DNA of 64,000 nt, from contig NZ_PNCO02000002.1 in assembly GCF_005886105.2 (NCBI RefSeq), positions 186,001 to 250,000 of the forward strand. The letters run 5' to 3'. The number at the start of each line of letters is the position of its first letter. The stretch's first letter is position 1. Of this stretch, positions 55,809 to 64,000 are shown one piece after another. The DNA is from Pseudoalteromonas galatheae. GTDB taxonomy: Bacteria > Pseudomonadota > Gammaproteobacteria > Enterobacterales > Alteromonadaceae. Below the pieces are notes generated by a model that ran no database searches, was not told the origin of the DNA, and worked only from the letters and a program-made list of their open reading frames with translations. The position numbers and the translations under genes were made by a program.

Positions 55809-56288
55809 AGTTTAGTTTATTGTTTTATATGATGGGTTTTGGTTGGTCTAGAGTTAGACGCTGAAACTCATTATTACCATCGCAAAATGTCGCCGCTCCA
55901 GATGCCTATCAATTCTTCGCGCTAACTTACCAAAATGACTTTGCTAAAAACGCAACCTCTTGTTAGGTCTTAAGCAGTGGAATACTATGTTTATTCCCTA
56001 TATCGAAAACGAAAAGAATAATGAACTTAAACACTGAATCTTTTCTTCCTCTCTGTCTATTTCTTAATTTTTTTGGGTGAAAAACACCTAAGTTGAAGTT
56101 GCGATTTTATGCCCCTATTTCGAGTGATGAAAAGCTTATACATGAATTTCTTGGCTGGTGGCCATATATGATTGCTGGCATTAACAACTTCCGCCACCTC
56201 CACCATTGCAGCCACCATCCCCTCCTGAATTGCCGAAAAAGCCAAAGTACACGTTCGAGCTATCTGAAGTTCATATTACCTCGTCTTG
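55809..56288. other. 480-bp stretch without a convincing gene; contains a Gly/Cys-rich reading-frame remnant
   Basis: No intact gene seen. On the minus strand, between in-frame stops at 56271 and 56181, a short frame reads FGFFGNSGGDGGCNGGGGGSC. This is the kind of Gly/Cys-rich tail that ends some surface or membrane proteins, and it lies directly after the GNAT gene. It may be the residue of a degraded gene. The GTTAGAC at 55852 and GTTAGGT at 55962 resemble integron core sites but do not form an attC. Confidence 0.4.
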
Positions 56289-56738
56289 CTAGTACTGCCC
56301 ATTTGTACGAACCATTTCATTAGCGTACACAGGCTCGCCATTATATTCAGTGAGAAATTCATCAGACACTTCGAATCCGTATGCCTTGTATAACTCCTTT
56401 GCAGGCTCATTTGTCTTGGCGACAAAAAGGTTCGCCTTGCCGCATATTTGTGACAAAAGGAATTCGAGTATTTTTCTTCCGACTCCGTTTCCTCTGGCAC
56501 TAGGGCAAACAAATAGTGCCCTAATCTCTGACCCAAATATTGCTCCAAACCCAAGAATATTCCCATCAACAAAAACGTATATCTTTGATTCCCTAAGCGC
56601 AGACAATCTCTTTTTATCATTCTCTAGAGGCAAGAGCTTAAATGCTTTTTTCTCAAAACGAAGCTCATCTAGCTTAGATTTTGAATAGATCTCCAAAACT
56701 CTTGGGTAATCGTTCTCGTTGAACTCTCGAATATTCAT
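56289..56738 (-). CDS. GNAT-family N-acetyltransferase
   Basis: 149-aa GCN5-related acetyltransferase: MNIREFNENDYPRVLEIY at the N-terminus, acetyl-CoA binding motif A in LFVCPSARGNGVGRKILEFLL (about 82-102), and the closing AKELYKAYGFEV. Substrate unknown. It lies 6 bp downstream of the NIT chemoreceptor gene on the same strand, so the two are probably cotranscribed, an unusual pairing. Base composition is AT-rich compared with neighbours, and the downstream region looks eroded, which suggests a recently acquired or rearranged spot. Confidence 0.88.
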   Translation of the reverse strand: MNIREFNENDYPRVLEIYSKSKLDELRFEKKAFKLLPLENDKKRLSALRESKIYVFVDGNILGFGAIFGSEIRALFVCPSARGNGVGRKILEFLLSQICGKANLFVAKTNEPAKELYKAYGFEVSDEFLTEYNGEPVYANEMVRTNGQY

Positions 56739-56744
56739 GAGATG

Positions 56745-58739
56745 CTAGCTCTTATCAATTTTAAATATATCCATTGTGCGTTGTAGCGTATCGCTGTTTA
56801 GTTTCATATCTTTAAACAATTCATTTAACGCTTTCGATGTATCTAATTCATGGTTTGCGGCTTCTAATACGGCAGCGGTATTTTGTGAGATATCGGCGGC
56901 GACTTCTGATTGTTCGCTGGCTGCCGTAGCAACCGAGGTTGTTAGTTTTTCTACATGTGTACTGTGTTCGTTTACTCTGAGCGAGACTTTACGCGTTTCT
57001 TCTACTTCGTTCATGGTATTTTGTGTGAGCAGTGTGTTTTCTCTGATTGATTTAACAACGCTTTGGCTTATTTCTGACAAGCTAAGTAGTAGTGTGGAAA
57101 TTTGCTCTGAAGATTGTTTACTGTTGTTTGCAAGTCCTCGGACTTCATCGGCCACAACTGCAAAGCCGCGGCCATGCTCGCCGGCCCGGGCTGCTTCTAT
57201 TGCGGCATTGAGTGCTAGCAGGTTCGTTTGCTCAGCGACACTGCGAATTGAATCCAAGATGGTATTTATCTCAGACACCTGCTTTTCCATACTGGCGGCC
57301 ATCTCGTCGACGACGTTCATATTCGTCGAAAGTGTTCTCATGGTATCTAAGTTCTTTTGATTGTCTGCAAGTAATTGCTGTGATTCGATATTAAGTTGGT
57401 CGCTGGCATCCAGTGTGTCTTGCGCAAGTTTTGCGATTTCTTGGCTTGTTGTGGCCATTTCTTCTATTGCAACGGCAATAGAAGATGCCATCCCTTGGGT
57501 TTTTTGTGCATCCTCATTGACATTAGAGGCTGCTAAATGCATTTTTTCGCCAAGCCTTGTACCTACCTGTACCGAATTTGCCAGGCCAACCATTAAATCT
57601 TTAAAAGCATAAATCGTATTGTAAATTGATTCAGAGATTTGCCCAAGCTCGTCGCGAGTGTTTAGGCGCATATCTAAAGTCAAATCGCCCTCTTCCGCTA
57701 CGCGTTTTAATATGCTCGTTAATTGTGAAAGTTCTGAGCGTAGTGAGTGAATAAGGTGAAGGTTGATCAGCGCGATAAAGGCGAGTACTACGACAAAAAG
57801 CGCAAACATAAGTATGCTATCAAATGCTATATCTGATTTGTTCTTTTGACTGTCTTCAATTGTCATTTCCCAAACGGAATCGAGCTTGGCCTTGAACTTA
57901 CCGATTAAACTCGTCGCTGCAGAGAACCACTCGGCACTTGAAGGTAAGCGGTTAAAGTCAATTTCTCCTTGGCTTTCAAGAGTATCAAGTATTCGATTAA
58001 ACGCTTTTGCCTCGCTTGAAGATAAAATAGTTTGTATATTGCTTTGGCCTGTACCTTCTAGGGCGGTCTCCAGTTGATGCAATGACATCTCTAGCTGTTG
58101 GCGATAGTATTTTATATCGTCTTTGAGGGTGTTTGACATTACTTTTTTCGCAAGCACACCATTGACCTTGCCCCGGAGCTGACCAAGGCGCTCTTTGCTT
58201 TGGGCGATAAGAAAAGCAATAGAAAGATCAGAAGATAAGGTTCGATCTGATACATAGGCCTGAATCTTTGCCGCCGTATCCAAAGAAACCTGATTGAGTT
58301 TGCTGTAGTAAGCAAAGGCATTACCGCCGTTTTTCCTGTCTACTTCACTCCTTACCTTTTGCTTTTCGGTCTCCACTTCAAAAATATACGGTAACCATTT
58401 TTGCACGTTTTTATCTTTTAGAAACTGCGAATTGTTAATTGACTTTAACGTGGATATCGTTTGATCAGCAATTTCGCGTTGCAGGCTTACTTTCGTTTTA
58501 TTTTCGCTACTTGGATCACCAAGGAAACCAGCTGTTAAACCACGTTCTACCGCGTGGTGGTGCGCCACTTTTTCTATGGCGTCGAGTAAAACGACGTAAT
58601 TGATATTTTGTTCAGCGGCGTTGTACTCTCTCCAATTATTCAAAACGTTTTTGCCCACTAAAAATAGTAAAAATGCCAGCAGCGATATAGAGCTTATCAT
58701 CGTTAGCTGCATAATTGAGAATCTTTTCAAAATACCCAT
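56745..58739 (-). CDS. NIT-domain methyl-accepting chemotaxis protein
   Basis: 664-aa transmembrane chemoreceptor. First membrane segment about 12-32. The periplasmic region (35-305) is a NIT (nitrate/nitrite-sensing type) helical domain with the hallmark [16 protein letters not shown] near 56-71. The second membrane segment is about 312-332, then HAMP ([28 protein letters not shown]) and the signalling domain with the tip [20 protein letters not shown]... near 505. Likely steers swimming relative to nitrate, nitrite or a similar small ligand; ligand not proven. Confidence 0.92.
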   Translation of the reverse strand: MGILKRFSIMQLTMISSISLLAFLLFLVGKNVLNNWREYNAAEQNINYVVLLDAIEKVAHHHAVERGLTAGFLGDPSSENKTKVSLQREIADQTISTLKSINNSQFLKDKNVQKWLPYIFEVETEKQKVRSEVDRKNGGNAFAYYSKLNQVSLDTAAKIQAYVSDRTLSSDLSIAFLIAQSKERLGQLRGKVNGVLAKKVMSNTLKDDIKYYRQQLEMSLHQLETALEGTGQSNIQTILSSSEAKAFNRILDTLESQGEIDFNRLPSSAEWFSAATSLIGKFKAKLDSVWEMTIEDSQKNKSDIAFDSILMFALFVVVLAFIALINLHLIHSLRSELSQLTSILKRVAEEGDLTLDMRLNTRDELGQISESIYNTIYAFKDLMVGLANSVQVGTRLGEKMHLAASNVNEDAQKTQGMASSIAVAIEEMATTSQEIAKLAQDTLDASDQLNIESQQLLADNQKNLDTMRTLSTNMNVVDEMAASMEKQVSEINTILDSIRSVAEQTNLLALNAAIEAARAGEHGRGFAVVADEVRGLANNSKQSSEQISTLLLSLSEISQSVVKSIRENTLLTQNTMNEVEETRKVSLRVNEHSTHVEKLTTSVATAASEQSEVAADISQNTAAVLEAANHELDTSKALNELFKDMKLNSDTLQRTMDIFKIDKS

Positions 58740-58969
58740 TCGTCTCTCCGTAGTGCGAGCGTAGATTATTGTTTAATCAACATAACTATAGTTCAACAAA
58801 ATTAAGATGAGATATTTTGTAACAAACATCATGATTGATTTAGTTTTTCTAGGCTGTAAGGATATGATGAATGTTGTCTAAAGTAGTTTTTCTGAAAGCG
58901 AATGGTAACGCAGTGTTATTACCTTCTTGGTGCTGATAATGGTATTGGCACCAAAAAATAAACAGATAA

Positions 58970-59209
58970 ATGTATGAAAGGATTTATCAAACTAATATTG
59001 GTGCGCTTATCCCATTGAAGTCTTATGCAGTCGTATTTACGTGTCAAGGTATAGTGTACGACCTTTACTCAAAAGGTGACAATCGTTATGAAGTAAGGTT
59101 TGAACGTGAGCCTGGTTTCGACCTTGAGCCTGTTGTTATCTATCCAGAACAGCACTACATTTTGGCTACAGTTTTAGATGCCATGATGGTGAGAGTGGAA
59201 ACGCCTTAA
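58970..59209 (+). CDS. small hypothetical protein
   Basis: 79-aa soluble protein (IGALIPLKSYAVVFTCQGIVYDLYSKGDNRYEVRFEREPGFDLEPVVIYPEQ), with the composition of a compact beta-rich domain. No family recognised. ATG 58970 has no clear ribosome binding site. It lies between the chemoreceptor and asd, facing asd. Composition looks coding rather than random, but evidence is limited. Confidence 0.5.
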   Translation: MYERIYQTNIGALIPLKSYAVVFTCQGIVYDLYSKGDNRYEVRFEREPGFDLEPVVIYPEQHYILATVLDAMMVRVETP

Positions 59210-59231
59210 TCGGTCTTACAAAAGTCATCGA

Positions 59232-59263
59232 TAAAAAAACAAAAGGGCGCCGACGGCGCCTTT
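59232..59263. terminator. convergent terminator, asd / small ORF
   Basis: GC-rich inverted repeat around GGCGCC-GAC-GGCGCC with AAA/TTT flanks. On the minus strand it is followed by TTTTGTTTTTTT, so it mainly serves asd. Confidence 0.8.
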
Positions 59264-59268
59264 AGAAA

Positions 59269-60384
59269 TTAACCTGTAATGATCCTCAACATTCTACGAA
59301 GTGGCTCTGCAGCCCCCCATAAAAGTTGGTCACCAACGGTAAATGCACTGATATATTTTTCACCCATAGTGAGCTTTCTTATTCTGCCGACAGGAATACT
59401 CAGTGTGCCAGTAACATTAACTGGAGTTAGTTCTTTTGCAGTAATATCACGCTCATTTGGAATAACGCGCACCCATTCATTATGTGCTGCTAGAATTGCT
59501 TCTATTTCTTCGACACTTCGATTTTCACGTAACTTGATGGTGAGCGCTTGTGAATGACAGCGCATGGCGCCAATTCTTACACACAATCCGTCGATAGGAA
59601 TGGGTTGCTTTGATGAGCCAAGGATTTTGTTTGCTTCTACTTGTGCTTTCCACTCTTCTTTACTTTGACCAGATGGCATTGGAACGTCAATCCATGGAAT
59701 TAAGCTGCCAGCCAAGGGCACACCAAATTGATCTTGTGGTAAAGATTCATCTTTGATTTTTTCTGCCACAAGCTTATCAATTTCTAAGATGGCCGAACTT
59801 GGGTCGTCTAGTTGTGCTTTAACAGAGTTGTGGATCTCACCCATTTGAGTGATGAGTTCACGCATATTTCTTGCGCCTGCACCTGATGCCGCTTGATAGG
59901 TCATTGGGCTCACCCACTCTATTAAGTCTTGCTCGAATAAACCACCAAGCGCAAGTAGCATAAGAGAAACCGTGCAGTTACCACCGACAAAGGTTTTTAC
60001 GCCTTGTTCAAGACCTTGTTGAATGACATCGTTATTGACAGGATCAAGCACAATAATACTGTCTTTTTCCATTCTTAGTGCAGAGGCAGCATCTATCCAA
60101 TAGCCTTCCCAGCCCTGTTCACGCAATGAAGGATATACAGATTTGGTATAATCTCCGCCTTGGCAGGAGATGATAATATCCATTTCGCTAAGCGATTGAA
60201 TGTCGCTTGCGTCTTGAAGCGGCTTTGGCTCACCACCACCTTTAACAACGGGGCCAAGTTGACCTGCTTGTGAGGTAGTAAAGAAGTGTGGATCAATGAC
60301 CTCAAAGTCATTTTCTTGCTGCATACGCTCCATTAGCACGGAGCCAACCATTCCACGCCAGCCGACGAGTCCTACTTTTTTCAT
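59269..60384 (-). CDS. asd: aspartate-semialdehyde dehydrogenase
   Basis: 371-aa enzyme reducing aspartyl phosphate to the semialdehyde for lysine/DAP, threonine and methionine. NADP-binding [21 protein letters not shown], active-site Cys in [17 protein letters not shown] (about 134), and substrate residues in [15 protein letters not shown] and [16 protein letters not shown]. This is the gammaproteobacterial long form. ATG 60384 with AAGG upstream is chosen over a start 11 codons earlier because it matches E. coli Asd (MKNVGFIGWRGMVG). A terminator-bearing leader lies upstream. Confidence 0.95.
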   Translation of the reverse strand: MKKVGLVGWRGMVGSVLMERMQQENDFEVIDPHFFTTSQAGQLGPVVKGGGEPKPLQDASDIQSLSEMDIIISCQGGDYTKSVYPSLREQGWEGYWIDAASALRMEKDSIIVLDPVNNDVIQQGLEQGVKTFVGGNCTVSLMLLALGGLFEQDLIEWVSPMTYQAASGAGARNMRELITQMGEIHNSVKAQLDDPSSAILEIDKLVAEKIKDESLPQDQFGVPLAGSLIPWIDVPMPSGQSKEEWKAQVEANKILGSSKQPIPIDGLCVRIGAMRCHSQALTIKLRENRSVEEIEAILAAHNEWVRVIPNERDITAKELTPVNVTGTLSIPVGRIRKLTMGEKYISAFTVGDQLLWGAAEPLRRMLRIITG

Positions 60385-60490
60385 GATATGTGCCTTAATT
60401 TTGGTTATACGGTTCATTGCGTGAGTCGTATGTCTAGATGGCTACCTTAGCAAAAGAATACGCGATGGACTAGCTAGAAGTTAGGATTTT

Positions 60491-60519
60491 AAAATAAAAA
60501 ACCCCGCATGGCGGGGTTT
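60491..60519 (-). terminator. orphan intrinsic terminator upstream of asd
   Basis: Stem AAACCCCGC (60499-60507) / GCGGGGTTT (60511-60519) on a 3-base loop. On the minus strand it ends in TTTTTATTTT. It lies 107 bp before the asd start and 280 bp after the terminator of the TonB receptor gene, so it must end a separate RNA or act as an attenuator. Confidence 0.8.
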
Positions 60520-60774
60520 GGATACAACATGTAAAGGTTGTCCTAATTTAACGCATTTGCGTCAACAAGAACTCGGTACGAAGCCAGCTATAGTTTTGTT
60601 TTTAAAGCGCTTAAATAATGTTACTGGTTAAATATGACAGATATATTAACAACCTAGTAACTTACTGAAGTATTTAGATATATTTTATATATAGACTAAC
60701 TATACACAAAGTTACAGAACTTAGTCTATGAAATAACGAGTAACAAAGAAAAAAATTTAGAAAGATTGATAAAG

Positions 60775-60804
60775 ATCAAAAAAGCCAAGGCATGCCTTGG
60801 CTTT
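60775..60804 (-). terminator. terminator of TonB receptor gene
   Basis: Perfect palindrome AAAGCCAAGG-CATG-CCTTGGCTTT at 60781-60804. The minus-strand arm is followed by Ts; 21 bp after the receptor stop codon. Confidence 0.88.
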
Positions 60805-60824
60805 GGTTAAAGCTTAGTTGCTCC

Positions 60825-63512
60825 TTAGAACTCGTAGCTGTAGCTCAGGCTAACTGAGGTGCCAACATCTTTTTGTCTTACTACCACGTCAGATTGAGTT
60901 ACTTCTTGATCTTCATTTAGCAAGTTCTTGACTTTAAATTTAACTTTAGAGTTAAAGTCTGGATACCAAGTATATACTAGATCAAGTGAATGAAATGGTT
61001 GCTCATAAGCATCATCTCTACCGCCTATCCCTGAAGCCAAAATACGCTCACCAAAGACGTTATACACTAATGAACCACTGTGTTGACCATCAGCCGAGTC
61101 ATAGTTTAATTGCATATTAACTACGTACTCTGAGTGACCCGTCATACGCTTCGTTGGGTTGGTTAAGTTACCAGCACGAGCAGGATCTATCGATACTTCA
61201 GAATCACTCAGGGTGATGTTACCTGACGTAAAGAAGCCACTCGCAAGACCCGATAAGTCGTATAACCATTCGGCTTCAATACCGTATACTTCACCTTCCT
61301 CACCGTTTACGAAGGTTGCTGTATAGTCTTCATCACCAACGCGCAAGATAGTTTCTATTGGCGCGGTGATATCTTTATAGAATGCCGCAATTGAGAAGTT
61401 GTCGCCATTATCCATATAGTACTCAAAGCGCGCGTCATAGTTTTTCAGGTCGCTACTTTTAAGGCCAGCTACACCGAAGGTGCGGATATCGGTTAATGGA
61501 TCATAGTAGGCAACCGGTACTAACTCACGTAAGTCAGGACGTACAGTGGTTTCACCATAACCAAAACGTACTTGATAGTTACCGTCTGAAAGATACGTTA
61601 GCGATAGTGCGTTAAAGAAGTTATCTTCGTTAACTGTACCGGCTAAAATACGCTCTTCATCGTAAATCGTTTCCATCGTTATGCGGTCGAAAATCAGACT
61701 CGATGTTGCAAGTGACACTTGTTTAAAGTCCTCGTAACGAATACCACCACTAATACGCCAGGTATTGTCGAAGAAGATATCAAACTCACCATAGCCCGCA
61801 TCTATCTTTTGAGCGGCAATGTAATCATCTGCTGCTGGTGCCTGAGGTTCGTTGAAGGTCAACAAGAAAGTGTTGTTGTTCAAAAACTCATCGTCAAGAT
61901 AACCCGATAATCCATAGATCTCAGACTCATCAAAGTTTACTGGGATGGATATACCACTTTTGTTGTTTACAACGAAGTTACTGGTATTGTAAACACGCGC
62001 TCTATCCATAAAGTCGTAACCACCTTTAAGAGTAATTTCTATACCCTCGAAGGTTAACGGTAAGGTGACATTGCCGCTGTAAGACTTTACGTTGTCTTCC
62101 ATGTCGGTAAAGGCGTACGTTATACGGTTATCATCACCGGTAACGATGGAGTTTTTATAAGAACCGTCTTCGTTATAGTTATCAATAAACTTAAAGTCGA
62201 TTTCTGTTGGAATATCGGTTTGCGCTTTTGACTCTGTATACTGCCAGTCAAAGCCTACCCCCCAGTAATCGAGGAACGTGTGTTGACCAATCACTTGGTC
62301 GATATCCAACGTGCGTTCTTCGTAATCAAACTGATGTGAACGCTGTGCCGCGCCCGTTCCCGCAATTGTTCTAACGGTACTGCCGTTAGGGCTTTGTAAC
62401 ACGGAAAACTCTGATTCGGTTTCGTTATCTTCGAGATAAATCTTAGAATAAGTAATGCTATGCTGATCTAAGCGGTAACCGATATTGAATACACCATTTA
62501 GGCGTTCAGTTTCAGTCGTTACTTTAGATTCTTTAAGTGTTACATAACAAGAGTTTGCAGTATCTTCCGCAGTCTCAAGCTTAGACGTACAGTTTTCAGC
62601 TAATGTGTCGTCAATAACACCTGTTGTGCGGTCGCTATAATTCCAATCGTTGTCATAGGAACCTGCAAGCATAAAGCCTACCATGCCGCCTAACCAATCT
62701 TCTTGGAAACTATTGCCAATGTTGGCTTTTACATCAAAGTTTGGATCTAGCGACTCTTCTTTGACTTGAATATCGCGAGGAAGTGATGACACAAAACCTT
62801 TGATCACGTCAATTGCTTGATCCGCACGTGTTAGCCCGTCTTTATCTTTGAAACCGTTTTTGTCTACAACTTCGCCGATGTCAAAGTTACCGCGATATCT
62901 TACAACTGCATCTTGTAGTACTTGAGGTATACCTTCTGTAGTTCCGCTGTAGGTAAAGCCTTTATCAGAATTAAAGTTTTGGCCAATACCTACCTCAATA
63001 CCTGCGGTGAACTCCGATGGTACTGACTTAGTGCGGATATCGATGTTACCACCACCGAATGCAGCAGGCATTGATGGAGAATAAGCTTTTTGTACCGCTA
63101 GACTTTCAATAATGCTTGCTGGAAAAATATCGAGTGGAATAACGTTTCGGGTTAAGTCCGGGCTAGGTACTGCGGCACCATTCAGGCGAGCACTTGAGTA
63201 ACGCTCACCTAGGCCACGAACATAGATAAACTTGCCGTCAACTAACGTAAGACCGGTAACACGACGTAGCGCCGATGCTGCATCACTATCACCTGTTCTA
63301 GATAGCTGCTCTGCGCCTAAGATATCCGCAACGAATGCTTGGTTCTTACGTTCTTCAATTACCGCTGCAGCACTACCTTGTAAACGAGTACCTACCGCAA
63401 CAACTTCTTCGATTGCTTGTTCTTCTTCTGCAACGCTTGGTAGAGAAGTTGCGACTGTGAGTGCCGTACTGATGGCTAAAGCAACTTTTTTAAATTTCAT
63501 TTGAGTATCCAT
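60825..63512 (-). CDS. TonB-dependent outer-membrane receptor
   Basis: 895-aa receptor. Signal peptide ending PSVA (about residue 28). The plug domain begins IEEVVAVGTRLQGSAAAVIEERKN and includes FIYVRGLGERYSSARLNGAAVPSPD and FGGGNIDIRTKSVPSEFT. The beta-barrel runs to the closing VRQKDVGTSVSLSYSYEF, an outer-membrane C-terminus with terminal Phe. Substrate unknown; the FVADILGAEQLSRTGDSDAASALRRVTG type is common in Alteromonadales. ATG 63512 has AGGA six bases upstream. It follows an exported-protein gene in the same direction, separated by a hairpin. Confidence 0.93.
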   Translation of the reverse strand: MDTQMKFKKVALAISTALTVATSLPSVAEEEQAIEEVVAVGTRLQGSAAAVIEERKNQAFVADILGAEQLSRTGDSDAASALRRVTGLTLVDGKFIYVRGLGERYSSARLNGAAVPSPDLTRNVIPLDIFPASIIESLAVQKAYSPSMPAAFGGGNIDIRTKSVPSEFTAGIEVGIGQNFNSDKGFTYSGTTEGIPQVLQDAVVRYRGNFDIGEVVDKNGFKDKDGLTRADQAIDVIKGFVSSLPRDIQVKEESLDPNFDVKANIGNSFQEDWLGGMVGFMLAGSYDNDWNYSDRTTGVIDDTLAENCTSKLETAEDTANSCYVTLKESKVTTETERLNGVFNIGYRLDQHSITYSKIYLEDNETESEFSVLQSPNGSTVRTIAGTGAAQRSHQFDYEERTLDIDQVIGQHTFLDYWGVGFDWQYTESKAQTDIPTEIDFKFIDNYNEDGSYKNSIVTGDDNRITYAFTDMEDNVKSYSGNVTLPLTFEGIEITLKGGYDFMDRARVYNTSNFVVNNKSGISIPVNFDESEIYGLSGYLDDEFLNNNTFLLTFNEPQAPAADDYIAAQKIDAGYGEFDIFFDNTWRISGGIRYEDFKQVSLATSSLIFDRITMETIYDEERILAGTVNEDNFFNALSLTYLSDGNYQVRFGYGETTVRPDLRELVPVAYYDPLTDIRTFGVAGLKSSDLKNYDARFEYYMDNGDNFSIAAFYKDITAPIETILRVGDEDYTATFVNGEEGEVYGIEAEWLYDLSGLASGFFTSGNITLSDSEVSIDPARAGNLTNPTKRMTGHSEYVVNMQLNYDSADGQHSGSLVYNVFGERILASGIGGRDDAYEQPFHSLDLVYTWYPDFNSKVKFKVKNLLNEDQEVTQSDVVVRQKDVGTSVSLSYSYEF

Positions 63513-63532
63513 ATACAATCCTGCCAAAAATC

Positions 63533-63559
63533 ATAAAAAAGGCGCAATGACTGCGCCTT
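63533..63559 (-). terminator. terminator/attenuator between exported-protein gene and TonB receptor gene
   Basis: Stem AAGGCGCA (63539-63546) / TGCGCCTT (63552-63559), 5-base loop, T run on the minus strand. It lies 21 bp before the receptor start, so receptor transcripts from the upstream gene must read through it. Confidence 0.82.
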
Positions 63560-63589
63560 AATTGTAATAACTAAGGTCATTACGGATAA

Positions 63590-64000
63590 TTAGTCAGCGT
63601 TTGAAGCCTCAATTGCTTTCTTAGCCCACTGATACCATTCAGAAGATGTATCTTTATCAGATACCGCACCTATGTAATCAACAGTCGTGAAGAAGTTGTC
63701 ATTTAGGCTGCTTAGGTCGTTTGCTTCAACAGTGATAGCGGTAGAGCTTGAATTTGTTGAGAAGCCATCTGCTGCAATTACGTCAGCTGCACCGTTTAGA
63801 ATTTGGTTAGAACCTGCGTTAACAAACCAGTCTTCTTTACCTTCACCTGCAGGTAATGGGTCAGAACCATTTTTAAAGTTTGCAGCACAAGCAAGTACAG
63901 AGCTTACATAGTTAAGCGTATCAGCTTCAGCGTTTGCAGCAGCCTTATCATCTTTAAACTCTAAACATTCAGTGCCATTCGCAGCTGATGATTTAACCAC
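63590..64000 (-). CDS. exported protein partner of TonB receptor, C-terminal part only
   Basis: The C-terminal 136 residues are in the window; the gene begins beyond position 64000. The GTG read first at the edge is internal. The fragment is Ala/Asn/Ser-rich with few basic residues and two Cys (TECLEF, LACAAN). It ends SLNDNFFTTVDYIGAVSDKDTSSEWYQWAKKAIEASNAD. A DYIGAV...W closing motif is shared by exported or lipid-anchored proteins encoded beside TonB receptors in marine gammaproteobacteria. Probably a surface or periplasmic binding partner; function unproven. Confidence 0.72.
   Translation of the reverse strand: MVKSSAANGTECLEFKDDKAAANAEADTLNYVSSVLACAANFKNGSDPLPAGEGKEDWFVNAGSNQILNGAADVIAADGFSTNSSSTAITVEANDLSSLNDNFFTTVDYIGAVSDKDTSSEWYQWAKKAIEASNAD

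Larger units (their letters stand above)
60385..60824 (-). other. 440-bp region upstream of asd with a possible structured RNA or leader
   Basis: No gene seen. On the minus strand a candidate promoter (TTTAAG at 60615-60610, 17 bp, TATAGC at 60592-60587) would start RNA near 60580. Three hairpins follow: ACGCA-AA-TGCGT, ACAAC...GTTGT, and the strong terminator at 60499-60519. The remaining part (60620-60775) is very AT-rich, with an AGACTAA...TTAGTCT inverted repeat near 60692-60727. Confidence 0.35.

Noticed and set aside
55852..55970. GTTAGAC, GTTAGGT and CTAAC motifs resembling integron attC core sites near the GNAT gene.
   Set aside because: No paired RYYYAAC/GTTRRRY with inner complementary L sites at attC spacing, and no integrase or cassette series.
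56057..56245. 62-aa reading frame on the minus strand in the gap after the GNAT gene.
   Set aside because: No ribosome binding site and random-looking composition; it lies out of frame with the Gly-rich remnant.
60520..60775. Lysine riboswitch before asd.
   Set aside because: The conserved riboswitch core sequences were not seen; only simple hairpins and AT-rich DNA are present.

Overview
The window looks like ordinary chromosome of a marine gammaproteobacterium of the order Alteromonadales, most likely Pseudoalteromonas or a close relative. This rests on low-to-moderate GC, gene order (hisL-hisGDCBHAFI, minCDE next to ycgL, rnd-fadD, tsaB-yoaA, ppnN-xni, ilvIH), two methyl-accepting proteins, three GGDEF proteins, a GlyGly-CTERM secreted protease and a TonB receptor. 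No phage, plasmid, transposase, CRISPR, rRNA or tRNA gene was seen.

Layout. 1-3.4 kb: end of an OmpR-type regulator, its histidine kinase and an S41-peptidase lipoprotein; three 11-bp-spaced direct repeats precede the lipoprotein gene. 3.4-12.6 kb: Aer-like receptor, hemH, a GGDEF/EAL protein, a YfcC-type transporter, a Cache-GGDEF cyclase and a small membrane protein. 12.7-17.1 kb: a secreted NPP-type phosphodiesterase, then gbsR-like regulator plus cytochrome bd/CIO oxidase genes behind an FNR-like box. 17.2-29.2 kb: mltB-like transglycosylase, ycgL, minCDE, rnd, fadD, an alpha/beta hydrolase, alkaline phosphatase, tsaB and yoaA. 30.3-37.5 kb: the complete histidine operon with a leader peptide carrying six consecutive His codons and a visible attenuator. 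37.7-49.6 kb: lipoprotein, GT25 transferase, YkvA protein, M61 peptidase, diguanylate cyclase, ppnN, xni, a DUF3192 protein, an unusual protein resembling degenerate HD-GYP plus HDOD domains, and NAD-type isocitrate dehydrogenase. 49.6-55.2 kb: secreted M6 protease with three PKD domains, then ilvIH behind a branched-chain leader peptide and attenuator. 55.3-64 kb: DUF4240 protein, GNAT acetyltransferase, NIT-domain chemoreceptor, asd, a TonB receptor and the end of the exported protein gene upstream of it.

The least ordinary element is a family of short palindromic-ended repeats (ATACCAATT...AATTGGTAT). There are five copies in three size classes, all without coding capacity and all within about 70 bp downstream of a stop codon. 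In three copies the repeat end overlaps or supplies the stop codon of the neighbouring gene. Other signals beyond genes: a probable structured RNA or leader with its own terminator upstream of asd, a palindrome in the gbsR-cyd promoter region, and a palindrome at the ilvI promoter.

Several starts were placed downstream of the longest reading frame because a ribosome binding site and the family's usual N-terminus agree there (minE, rnd, fadD, hisH, hisA, ilvH, asd, tsaB). All functional names come from recognising motifs by eye; no database search was run.
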